From positions 1-45,604 of IMG/VR virus record IMGVR_UViG_3300022821_000007: a stretch of 45,604 nt of DNA; one strand, written 5' to 3'. A program made the translations under genes and the position numbers. Of this stretch, positions 31,132-37,620 are shown in pieces (position 1 is the stretch's first letter; each line of letters begins with the position of its first letter). The notes beneath the pieces are model-generated. The model did not search any database, had not been told where the DNA came from, and saw nothing but the letters and a program-made list of their open reading frames with translations. This DNA is from a virus.

Positions 31132-31303
31132 AGTCTTGTTGCTTAAAGCTATAAGAGAGCTGTAGCAGAATGATATATTTAAAGATATATAATACCTTAT
31201 CTTTTTTGTATACTATTCCATACGAGTCGCTTTTGACTCTTTTATAATGTCTCTTTATAGCTTTATTATTAATATTTAGCTGTAATGTGCTTATTCCTGC
31301 CAT
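31124..31303 (-). CDS. 59-residue basic hypothetical protein
   Basis: The basic N-terminal half (LQLNINNKAIKRHYKRVKSD) is followed by aliphatic strands (VYKKDKVLYIFKYIILLQLS). No family is recognised. It overlaps the acidic 59-residue gene by 8 bases, so the two may be a coupled basic/acidic pair. Confidence 0.4.
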   Translation of the reverse strand: MAGISTLQLNINNKAIKRHYKRVKSDSYGIVYKKDKVLYIFKYIILLQLSYSFKQQDYE

Positions 31304-31330
31304 AAAGCTTTTTATAGCAGTTTAAGAACT

Positions 31331-31414
31331 TTACTTCTTTTGTGCGTCTAATCCTATTTTATATCCTACCAATCCTGCAAATAAAACATAGAATATTAAA
31401 ACGTAATAATTCAT
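31331..31414 (-). CDS. 27-residue membrane miniprotein
   Basis: One hydrophobic helix (YYVLIFYVLFAGLVGYKIGL) and a polar end (DAQKK). Its ATG overlaps the TGA of the upstream membrane gene (ATGA), which supports translation. Function unknown. Confidence 0.4.
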   Translation of the reverse strand: MNYYVLIFYVLFAGLVGYKIGLDAQKK

Positions 31415-31605
31415 TTTGATAATTGTTTAATTAATAAATAATTTGATACACAATCTGTATATCCTTCTGAATAATTATTCTGCTGCATTATTGGTACGAG
31501 TTTAATCATTCTTATTTTAACTATTACTCCTGAGAATACTATTCCTAATATAAACAGAAGTAATAAATGATAGTAATATGTTTGCTTTCTCATTATAATA
31601 TTCAT
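31411..31605 (-). CDS. 64-residue membrane protein
   Basis: A basic N-terminus (MNIIMRKQTYYYH) is followed by one membrane helix (LLLLFILGIVFSGVIVKI) and an aqueous tail with one Cys. A second ATG (MRKQ, 31593) is also possible. It is coupled by ATGA to the 27-residue miniprotein and starts 1 base before the end of the 32-residue gene. Two adjacent small membrane proteins in the early arm could alter the host envelope. Confidence 0.45.
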   Translation of the reverse strand: MNIIMRKQTYYYHLLLLFILGIVFSGVIVKIRMIKLVPIMQQNNYSEGYTDCVSNYLLIKQLSK

Positions 31606-31606
31606 A

Positions 31607-31705
31607 TCATTTAACTTGGAATATTATACCTCCAGTGAACCATATATTTCTTAGTGAATGGTCCTTGAGTCTATAATACTTCCATCCTTTAGCGAATTTA
31701 TTCAT
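31607..31705 (-). CDS. 32-residue basic miniprotein
   Basis: A short basic frame (MNKFAKGWKYYRLKDHSLRN, then IWFTGGIIFQVK) ends TGA just ahead of the 64-residue gene. Support is its position in a chain of tightly packed small genes. Function unknown. Confidence 0.3.
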   Translation of the reverse strand: MNKFAKGWKYYRLKDHSLRNIWFTGGIIFQVK

Positions 31706-31736
31706 TTTGTTTTTATTTTAATAATTAAATCTATTG

Positions 31737-31763
31737 TATTCACTTCACTTCGAAATGAATACT
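31737..31763 (-). terminator. 3' hairpin after the 75-residue gene
   Basis: GTATTCAcTTC pairs with GAAaTGAATAC (one mismatch), starting 5 bases after the leftward stop at 31769. Confidence 0.4.
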
Positions 31764-31768
31764 GAGAA

Positions 31769-31996
31769 TTAGTTATAAAGATATTCATAGCCCTTCTTAT
31801 TGCACCATTTCTCAATAAACTTAAAGACGTACTTAGGTAAAGTAGAAGTTGAAGCTGTTAACTCAATCCAAAACTTTTTAGTAATTTTGTCTATCACTAT
31901 GTTGCCTAAGTTATCTAAGTTGAGCCAGTTATAAACTTTATTTTCTTCTTTGAAGTTCTCTTCTATAAATTCATTTGTTAGTGTGTCATCGTTCAT
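31769..31996 (-). CDS. 75-residue hypothetical protein
   Basis: An acidic N-terminus (MNDDTLTNEFIEENFKEENK) is followed by an aromatic, mixed segment (NIVIDKITKKFWIELTASTS, then YVFKFIEKWCNKKGYEYLYN). No family is recognised. A hairpin follows the stop; the leader is A/T-only. Confidence 0.45.
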   Translation of the reverse strand: MNDDTLTNEFIEENFKEENKVYNWLNLDNLGNIVIDKITKKFWIELTASTSTLPKYVFKFIEKWCNKKGYEYLYN

Positions 31997-32062
31997 AATT
32001 TATTTTTATTAATAATTAAGTTATTTGTTCCCATTAACCTTTAACGAGAACTGATAGTTTAA

Positions 32063-32200
32063 CTATTCTGTTCCTGCGAATACTTTTACTAATTCTGCTA
32101 ATTTACTAACACTTGCTTCTGGATAAATTCTTCTTACTGTTCCATAATGCTTATTAACTTCTTGTTTACTTTCTGCTGGGTTATTCCCATTCTTTATCAT
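32063..32200 (-). CDS. 45-residue hypothetical protein
   Basis: A basic, helical short protein (NPAESKQEVNKHYGTVRRIY, then PEASVSKLAELVKVFAGTE). No family is recognised. Its TAG lies inside a small hairpin (GAAC..ATAG/CTAT..GTTC). Convincing amino-acid composition and the isolated position support it as a gene. Confidence 0.4.
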   Translation of the reverse strand: MIKNGNNPAESKQEVNKHYGTVRRIYPEASVSKLAELVKVFAGTE

Positions 32201-32476
32201 TTTTTAATTACTTTTTCTTTAAGCATGCTTGTTATATTATATTAATTTATAAATGATAGCTCGCCTTAGCGTTAACTTTTGGAGTAAATCCCTTAACTCC
32301 TACCTCGTAATACTAAGGATTATTATACATCTCATAATCAGACTTGTCATGATGATAACATAGGCATTAATTATTGTAGGTCAGTGTATTTGGATTAATG
32401 CGTCTTATTCTATAATTAATGTAATGAACTTATTATATACTTCAATTCACTTAATTAAAGTATATGTATAAATAAA
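32201..32476. other. Non-coding gap with small hairpins
   Basis: No convincing frame. On the leftward strand, GGAGT...ACTCC and CGC...GCG hairpins lie at about 32255-32315, which could be part of a leader or small RNA for the gene at 32063. The right end holds one copy of the 50-bp repeat. Confidence 0.4.
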
Positions 32477-32479
32477 TTA
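32430..32479 (-). repeat. 50-bp direct repeat, copy 1 (3' hairpin)
   Basis: Identical over 50 bp to 33069-33118. In both copies the repeat contains the TAA stop of the adjacent leftward gene and continues 47 bases past it. Read leftward, it forms ATATACTTTAATT - AAGTG - AATTGAAGTATAT, a 13-bp hairpin with one mismatch. It looks like a duplicated transcript-end element. Confidence 0.8.
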
Positions 32480-32614
32480 TTCAATGTACATCTCCTTTCC
32501 ATCTTCATAGCCTAAATTATATATCTCCTCTACTAACTCAGCTATTTCATTCTTTGTTAATAGCGTTGAATTTCCTATCTTCTCGCTATATTCTTTCTTA
32601 AAGTTTGCATTCAT
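32477..32614 (-). CDS. 45-residue hypothetical protein
   Basis: Short acidic protein (MNANFKKEYSEKIGNSTLLT, then KNEIAELVEEIYNLGYEDGK). Its TAA is the first base triplet of the 50-bp repeat. No family is recognised. It shares this 3' element with the gene at 33116. Confidence 0.45.
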   Translation of the reverse strand: MNANFKKEYSEKIGNSTLLTKNEIAELVEEIYNLGYEDGKEMYIE

Positions 32615-32720
32615 ACTTTTATTTATTAATTTATTAATGTGCTTTCTTTATGATTAAGTTAATTATATCATACTTCTCAGAATTTGTAAATGTTAATAAA
32701 CTGTTAATAACTTTTCTATC

Positions 32721-32749
32721 TTATCTCACTAATTCATTTAATGAGATAA
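32721..32749 (-). terminator. 3' hairpin after the coiled-coil gene
   Basis: Perfect 8-bp stem TTATCTCA (32721-32728) and TGAGATAA (32742-32749), 15 bases after the leftward stop at 32764. A short A/G-rich stretch, not a T run, follows. Confidence 0.45.
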
Positions 32750-32763
32750 AGAGAATAGCTATC

Positions 32764-32997
32764 TTACTTCTTCAATATCCATTTTAACTGGCTATTATAG
32801 TTAATTAATCTTCTCTTCTCTTCTTGATATTCTACTAATCTTTTACCAATATTCTCAATAAATATTACTTGGTGATTATTATTTTTAATATCTTCTGCTA
32901 AGTTAACTAACTCTTTACTCTCTCTCTCAATGTCTTTTTCTCTTCTTCTAATCCCGTAGTTATTCTGCTCAATTAAAGTCTTCACTTTATTCTCCAT
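32764..32997 (-). CDS. Small coiled-coil protein
   Basis: 77 residues from the ATG at 32997; an ATG at 33030 would add 11 residues (MKCCYIFISKS). Almost entirely charged helix (KVKTLIEQNNYGIRRREKDI, then ERESKELVNLAEDIKN) with heptad-like spacing. No family is recognised. Confidence 0.45.
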   Translation of the reverse strand: MENKVKTLIEQNNYGIRRREKDIERESKELVNLAEDIKNNNHQVIFIENIGKRLVEYQEEKRRLINYNSQLKWILKK

Positions 32998-33068
32998 ACT
33001 TTTGCTAATAAATATATAACAACATTTCATTCTTACATATCTATTCTTATTATTTAATTATAATGTAT

Positions 33069-33118
33069 TTATTATATACTTCAATTCACTTAATTAAAGT
33101 ATATGTATAAATAAATTA
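33069..33118 (-). repeat. 50-bp direct repeat, copy 2 (3' hairpin)
   Basis: Identical to 32430-32479. It includes the TAA of the gene at 33116 and the same 13-bp hairpin. Because the two copies are 639 bp apart and identical, they are either recent duplicates or under strong selection. Confidence 0.8.
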
Positions 33119-33421
33119 ATTTCCTTCCTCTTCATCATACCAGATTTGATTATAACATATCATTTCACTCCTATCTTCATCTCCTTCTATACCTAATACT
33201 AAACTCCATCTATAATAATCTTCACTATCTCTACCAAAGTTTTCCTCCGGTATTAATTTATCCCATTTCTTAAAGCCTAATTGTTTATCAAATTCTACCT
33301 GAAATTCTTTGCTTGCTTTTATATTCTTATCAGATTTAATTAAATCTAATTCTTTTATAAAGTCAGCTTTTTTCATTTTGTTTATCATATACCTTATATA
33401 TCTCTCCTTTATTATATTCAT
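33116..33421 (-). CDS. Hypothetical protein, first gene of the leftward arm
   Basis: Up to 101 residues. The ATG at 33388 (MINKMKKADF) has AAGG just upstream; the ATG at 33421 is also possible. The sequence is acidic and aromatic (DYYRWSLVLGIEGDEDRSEM). It is the promoter-proximal gene of the leftward arm, a place phages use for host-takeover proteins. No family is recognised. Confidence 0.5.
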   Translation of the reverse strand: MNIIKERYIRYMINKMKKADFIKELDLIKSDKNIKASKEFQVEFDKQLGFKKWDKLIPEENFGRDSEDYYRWSLVLGIEGDEDRSEMICYNQIWYDEEEGN

Positions 33422-34193
33422 GTTATATATTATTAAGGACGTAATATTTATTTTATTCCTTTGTATAATATATTATATATAATGCGAGAGAGAATATATA
33501 GGATATATTTATATTATATTATTATTTAATGAACTTTATGTTTTGATTGAGTGTAATTATATTATATACCATTTCTCATGATTTGTAAATGATTATAATT
33601 GAAGCGTATATAACCTATAACATTACACAAGAATACAAGTTATTAACATCTCTCACTTATCTCAATCTTATTATTTATATTATTATTTAAGATTTAATAT
33701 ACCTACCTGTTAACAACTCATTCTTTGTTGTAACGTTACACTGTATATATACTATACTATACCTTACTTTACTATACTATACTATACTCTCATACTATCT
33801 ATACTCTTATAGCGTAGTAGTTATATACTATTTACATATTGTATGATATATGATATACTATATATATACATACATACTAACATACTATACAATACTATAC
33901 ATACAACGACGTAGTCGTAGTTATTTTGTGTAATTATAGCAATATATATTTCAGAATGCTATGTATATCTCACTCATTACACTCTCATTCTCACTTTACA
34001 ACTCATCATTCGTATTCGAGCTTAAAAGTATCTCTTTCAAATTATCTATCTAGTAGTAGATAAATCTAGAAATGAAAGATGATGTAAGATAAATCGTAAA
34101 AGAAAGTAAGTTGTGAGAATTTCGTAAAGTAAAGAAAGATGTAAGATATTGAGAATAAGAAAGTATTCGTAAGCTACTAATTAATATAATGAT
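33422..34193. promoter_or_regulatory. Divergent A/T-rich region: early promoters and candidate origin
   Basis: 772 bp without a gene, between the first genes of the two arms. It holds tandem ACTAT/TATAC units (33751-33812 and 33850-33905), TGTTAACAACTC (33708-33719) and GTTACACTG (about 33732), which are the reverse complement of words at 30.39-30.57 kb; a palindrome ACGAC-GTA-GTCGT near 33905; and a hairpin TTATCTA/TAGATAA (34042-34063). Promoters for both arms must lie here, and the repeats make it the best candidate origin. No DnaA-box consensus was seen. Confidence 0.45.
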
Positions 34194-34442
34194 ATGAGTT
34201 TTAAAAAGATATTAGAAAAATCAAACGAAGATCAAATGGAATTCGGTAGAGTAGATACCAATAAAGTACTGAAAGATATACTAGAAGAATTAGCAAGAAA
34301 AGAAACTGCATTAAATAATGATCGACTATGGAAACAGATCACTTATAATAAGATGCAGAATACTGATACGATCGAGTTACCTACTTTGTACAAGATCTTA
34401 GTAGAGTATAAAATAATCAATAGTGAAAAAGATGGGATGTAA
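34194..34442 (+). CDS. 82-residue hypothetical protein, first gene of the rightward arm
   Basis: A charged, helical protein (MSFKKILEKSNEDQMEFGRV, then DILEELARKETALNNDRLWK) ending DGM. No family is recognised. It precedes the structured RNA and the packaging genes in the same direction. The leader is TTAATATAATGAT, without a Shine-Dalgarno. Confidence 0.5.
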   Translation: MSFKKILEKSNEDQMEFGRVDTNKVLKDILEELARKETALNNDRLWKQITYNKMQNTDTIELPTLYKILVEYKIINSEKDGM

Positions 34443-34457
34443 TAATTAATATAATAC

Positions 34458-34567
34458 AATTTAGGTTCTTTATTCCTCGAGGAAGTTTAGCGTATTTGGC
34501 TACTTCTCGAGTAGGACTCTATAAGTTATGACTCTTATACTTGCTCGAGGAGTTAAGGATCTAAATT
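34458..34567 (+). ncRNA. 110-nt three-way-junction RNA ahead of the packaging operon
   Basis: AATTTAGGTTCTTTATTCCT plus CGAG (34458-34481) pairs with 34544-34567 over 24 positions, with three G-U pairs and one mismatch. Inside are two hairpins: GAAGT(TT)AGC/GCT-ACTTC (34482-34506) and TATAAG/CTTATA (34520-34539). TCGAG occurs three times at the junctions. The RNA would lie 15 bases upstream of the next gene. Candidates are a leader regulator, a processing site or an independent small RNA. Confidence 0.55.
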
Positions 34568-34582
34568 GAAAAAGCTAAACGT

Positions 34583-35029
34583 ATGACACAGCCAAACAAA
34601 AGTCAAGGTCCTAAGATTACTAGGATCGACAAGCATGGAACAACTTTACCACCAGGAGTTCAATTCGGTGAAGCAAAAGATTTATCGAACTTAGCTGCTA
34701 AGAAAGTTAATAACGAAGCAGCAGCAGCTGAACTAGAAGAAAAGAAAAGAGGTAAAGAAAGGATGGAGCATATAATTAATGAGTTAGAAGTTATAGTAAG
34801 AGTTAACAGACTATCGTTAGCAGAAGCTTCTCATATCTTTCAGTTCTTTATTAATTTCTACATGAATAAAAGCAAAGAAGAGTATTTATTCAAAAGAGAT
34901 GTTAGATCTGATGAAGTAAAAGATAATCTTCATAAGAACCGTAAAAAGATTATGGGTTATATGAGAGATGCTATAGCTCAGGAAGAGAAGGAAGCATTAG
35001 CTAATAAAGATAAAGAACTTAAGAAATAA
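34583..35029 (+). CDS. Hypothetical protein upstream of the terminase
   Basis: 148 residues, helical and charged. A polar N-terminus (MTQPNKSQGPKITRIDKHGT) leads to a Glu/Lys coiled segment (about 50-70) and a helical C-terminus ending KDKELKK. No family is recognised. Position (structured RNA, this gene, another unknown, then TerS/TerL) suggests a head or packaging accessory. Confidence 0.5.
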   Translation: MTQPNKSQGPKITRIDKHGTTLPPGVQFGEAKDLSNLAAKKVNNEAAAAELEEKKRGKERMEHIINELEVIVRVNRLSLAEASHIFQFFINFYMNKSKEEYLFKRDVRSDEVKDNLHKNRKKIMGYMRDAIAQEEKEALANKDKELKK

Positions 35030-35033
35030 GAAT

Positions 35034-35435
35034 ATGATTGACCAAAGACTAGAAGAGTTCAAAGTCTTCTCAGTTCGTTTCGCTGCTCTATTAGAGAATG
35101 ATGCAAAGATCGATACTTTGATAATGGTTAACGCATATACATTGGAAGAAGCTTTAGAAAAGATCGAGAAACGATTAGAAGAAGGTTATGAGTTGAAGAT
35201 AAAAAGATTTGGAGTAATTGAATATTGCTATAAGAAGTTATCTCAGTTACATAAGTCAATAGCTGATAAAGAATTTCTAAATGATATTGAGAAAGAAAAG
35301 ATAGCTAAGAATTATTTGATGAACATATTCATAGAGAACGAGAAGATGACACTTAAGAAAGTATTCACATCTTCTGAATTAAAATTATTAAATGATAAAA
35401 TATCAAATGAACAAGTCCAAAAAACAATCAAATAA
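35034..35435 (+). CDS. Hypothetical protein upstream of the terminase
   Basis: 133 residues, mostly helical (RLEEFKVFSVRFAALLENDA, then EALEKIEKRLEEGYELKIKR). No family is recognised. It overlaps the start of the small-terminase gene and follows its neighbour by 4 bases, so all three are one operon. Confidence 0.5.
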   Translation: MIDQRLEEFKVFSVRFAALLENDAKIDTLIMVNAYTLEEALEKIEKRLEEGYELKIKRFGVIEYCYKKLSQLHKSIADKEFLNDIEKEKIAKNYLMNIFIENEKMTLKKVFTSSELKLLNDKISNEQVQKTIK

Positions 35436-35982
35436 AGAACAAGCAAGTAGGCAAGCTTCTCGTAGAAAGGAAACTAAGAACGAAGAGCTTGAAGCAGAAG
35501 CCCAAGAAATATTAGGTGACCCTGCTAAATATGAGAAAGCTACTTCAGCTATGTTCAAAGCTTTACTACCAAAAGTAAAGAGAGGTCCTAAAATAAAAGA
35601 TCTTGATCAACTGTTAACTGATAAGCAATGGAGAAAGACTTCTTTAGCAATGGCAGCAGAAGGATGCTCGATGTTAGAGATCATGCTAGCTATTGGAATG
35701 AATCCTAACAGGCATTATAAATTACTGAAAGAAAATACTCCTAGAGGTAAGAAGTATAAGATAACAATGAAACTAGCAGAGAAACTCTGTGAAGCTTGGT
35801 GGTTAAAGATTGGACGAAAAGGTTTAACTATGAAATCAAACTTTAATTCGCATTTATACTATATGAATATGAAGAATAGATTTGGATGGAGAGAGAAACA
35901 AGAAACAGAATTTGGAAAAGAGACTCTCGCAGTAATAGAAGACTCGATGCAGAAAATAGCGAAAGGAAGTAGAAGAACATGA
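35407..35982 (+). CDS. terS: Terminase small subunit
   Basis: 191 residues from the ATG at 35407 (an ATG at 35392 adds five residues). A basic, disordered N-terminus is followed by a helix-turn-helix (GCSMLEIMLAIGMNPNRHYK, about residues 82-103), then the segment KSNFNSHLYYMNMKNRFGWREK (about 146-167), a pattern common in small terminase subunits. It recognises phage DNA and loads the motor. The gene is directly upstream of, and overlaps (ATGA) with, the large subunit. Confidence 0.8.
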   Translation: MNKSKKQSNKEQASRQASRRKETKNEELEAEAQEILGDPAKYEKATSAMFKALLPKVKRGPKIKDLDQLLTDKQWRKTSLAMAAEGCSMLEIMLAIGMNPNRHYKLLKENTPRGKKYKITMKLAEKLCEAWWLKIGRKGLTMKSNFNSHLYYMNMKNRFGWREKQETEFGKETLAVIEDSMQKIAKGSRRT

Positions 35983-37616
35983 TTACAAATAAAGAAATAG
36001 AAAATTTACCAGGAAGATCAGATTTCTTATACCCGAGATTCGATTTCAATATCTATGATGGTAAGATGGTTATCAATCATTCTGCCAAAGATTTGAAAAG
36101 GATACTCGCTTATGAGATGGAGAAATGCAAAGAGGATGATGTCTGGAAATTAGCTAATCAGAATTTTGTTGACGATCACGAAGAACCATTCGAACTCACA
36201 CCAGCTCAGTTAGAAATATTCAAATGTATTTATTACAGAGACTTTGATAGAGTTCATATCGTTTCTAGTACACAGTATGGAAAGACATTAAACATTGCAT
36301 CTGCTTTGTTAGCTAGAATCTCAAGTCATCCTGAAGATTGGTTAGTCACTGTTCCAGATTTAAAGAGAGGTAGAAATCTTTTGAAGTATATGATTAATGC
36401 TACTTCTAAGAATGAATACTTCAAACGTAAGTTAATCGGTGTTAAAGATAAAGATCATTCAGCAATGAACAGATTACTAGAAGAGAAATCTAAAATTAAA
36501 TTAACATATCAAATTTTAGGGAAAGACGATAACATTCCAAGATATGGTTCAGTTGAACTTATAACTTGTGAAGCTCATAGAACACAAGATGCTATCGAAA
36601 GCATTATGGGCTTTGGAGGAAGAAATGTTATCTCAGATGAGAGTTCGTTAATATCAGATGAGATTGAAGCAGGTATCTTTAGGATGTTTGCTGGGAAGGG
36701 TAAAGATACTTGTTATATCAAGATTGGCAATCCTTTCCATAGAAATCATTTCTACAAGAGCTTCGTTAGCAAGAGATACAAGAAAATATTTATTAAGAAA
36801 GAGATAGGATTAGCAGACGGAAGATACACTCCTGAGTTTATTGAAGAAGCAATGGAGAAACCTAAATCAGAGATTCTTTATGATTGTGAATATCCACCAG
36901 AAGACGCAGAAGACGCAGATGGTTGGTCTAAACTATTATTAGGAGAAGACGTTAAGAGAGCTATTCTTCCTGAGATAAAGTTAATCGGCCCAATAAGATT
37001 AGGAGTTGATTGTGCAGGAGGTGGAAAGAACCAATCAGTCATAGTTGCTCGAGGTATTAATGGAGCTAGAGTTTTATGGCAATCAAGAACTAGAGATACA
37101 ATGAAGATAGCAGAAGCAGTATATGACTTTGCTATAATGCTAGAAGTAGATCCTAAAGAGATCTTTATTGATATGGTTGGATTAGGAAGAGGAGCTTCAG
37201 ATAGGCTAGCTCAGCTAATTGGAAGACCATGCGGAGTCAACGTTGGTCAAGCAGCAGACGCTAAAGTACATAAGAAAGAATTTACAAATTTAAGAGCACT
37301 AGCTTTCTGGAGAGTAAGAACCTGGATCTTGCGAGAAGGAAGACTAGAGAAGCATACAGGATGGGAACAACTATCTCATGCTTTATTCTATAAGTTAAAA
37401 AAGAGTAAAGTACAGATGATGCCAAAAGAGACAATGAGAAAGAAAGGAATTGTCTCACCCGATTACGCAGATGCTTTAATGTTAACATTTACAAAGAAAG
37501 ACGAATATTTTGAAACAGGTAAATCTAAAAAGTCGAAAAAAGAAGATGACTTTTTCAAAAATAAAATGAAAAAGAAAAGATTAAGAAACAAATCATTTAG
37601 AACAGTTCAATCATAA
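35979..37616 (+). CDS. terL: Terminase large subunit
   Basis: 545 residues. ATPase: Walker A SSTQYGKT (96-103), Walker B NVISDE (216-221). RNase-H-like nuclease: GVDCAGGG (Asp344), IDMVGLGRG (Asp398) and SPDYADAL (Asp495/Asp498). This is the motor that packages DNA into the prohead and cuts it to length. The terminal tail is Lys-rich. Its family, judged by order of motifs, is of the usual tailed-phage type; headful or cohesive-end cutting cannot be read from sequence alone. TerS overlaps upstream and the portal follows 4 bases after its stop. Confidence 0.93.
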   Translation: MITNKEIENLPGRSDFLYPRFDFNIYDGKMVINHSAKDLKRILAYEMEKCKEDDVWKLANQNFVDDHEEPFELTPAQLEIFKCIYYRDFDRVHIVSSTQYGKTLNIASALLARISSHPEDWLVTVPDLKRGRNLLKYMINATSKNEYFKRKLIGVKDKDHSAMNRLLEEKSKIKLTYQILGKDDNIPRYGSVELITCEAHRTQDAIESIMGFGGRNVISDESSLISDEIEAGIFRMFAGKGKDTCYIKIGNPFHRNHFYKSFVSKRYKKIFIKKEIGLADGRYTPEFIEEAMEKPKSEILYDCEYPPEDAEDADGWSKLLLGEDVKRAILPEIKLIGPIRLGVDCAGGGKNQSVIVARGINGARVLWQSRTRDTMKIAEAVYDFAIMLEVDPKEIFIDMVGLGRGASDRLAQLIGRPCGVNVGQAADAKVHKKEFTNLRALAFWRVRTWILREGRLEKHTGWEQLSHALFYKLKKSKVQMMPKETMRKKGIVSPDYADALMLTFTKKDEYFETGKSKKSKKEDDFFKNKMKKKRLRNKSFRTVQS

Positions 37617-37620
37617 TCTT

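Noticed and set aside
32430-33118. CRISPR array
   Set aside because: Two 50-bp copies 639 bp apart with genes between them are not a repeat-spacer array, and no cas genes are present; the Cas4-like nuclease belongs to a replication block.
15261-33421. Temperate lifestyle genes (integrase, repressor, attachment site)
   Set aside because: None was recognised in the complete circle; the excisionase-like protein at 26713 is weak evidence by itself.
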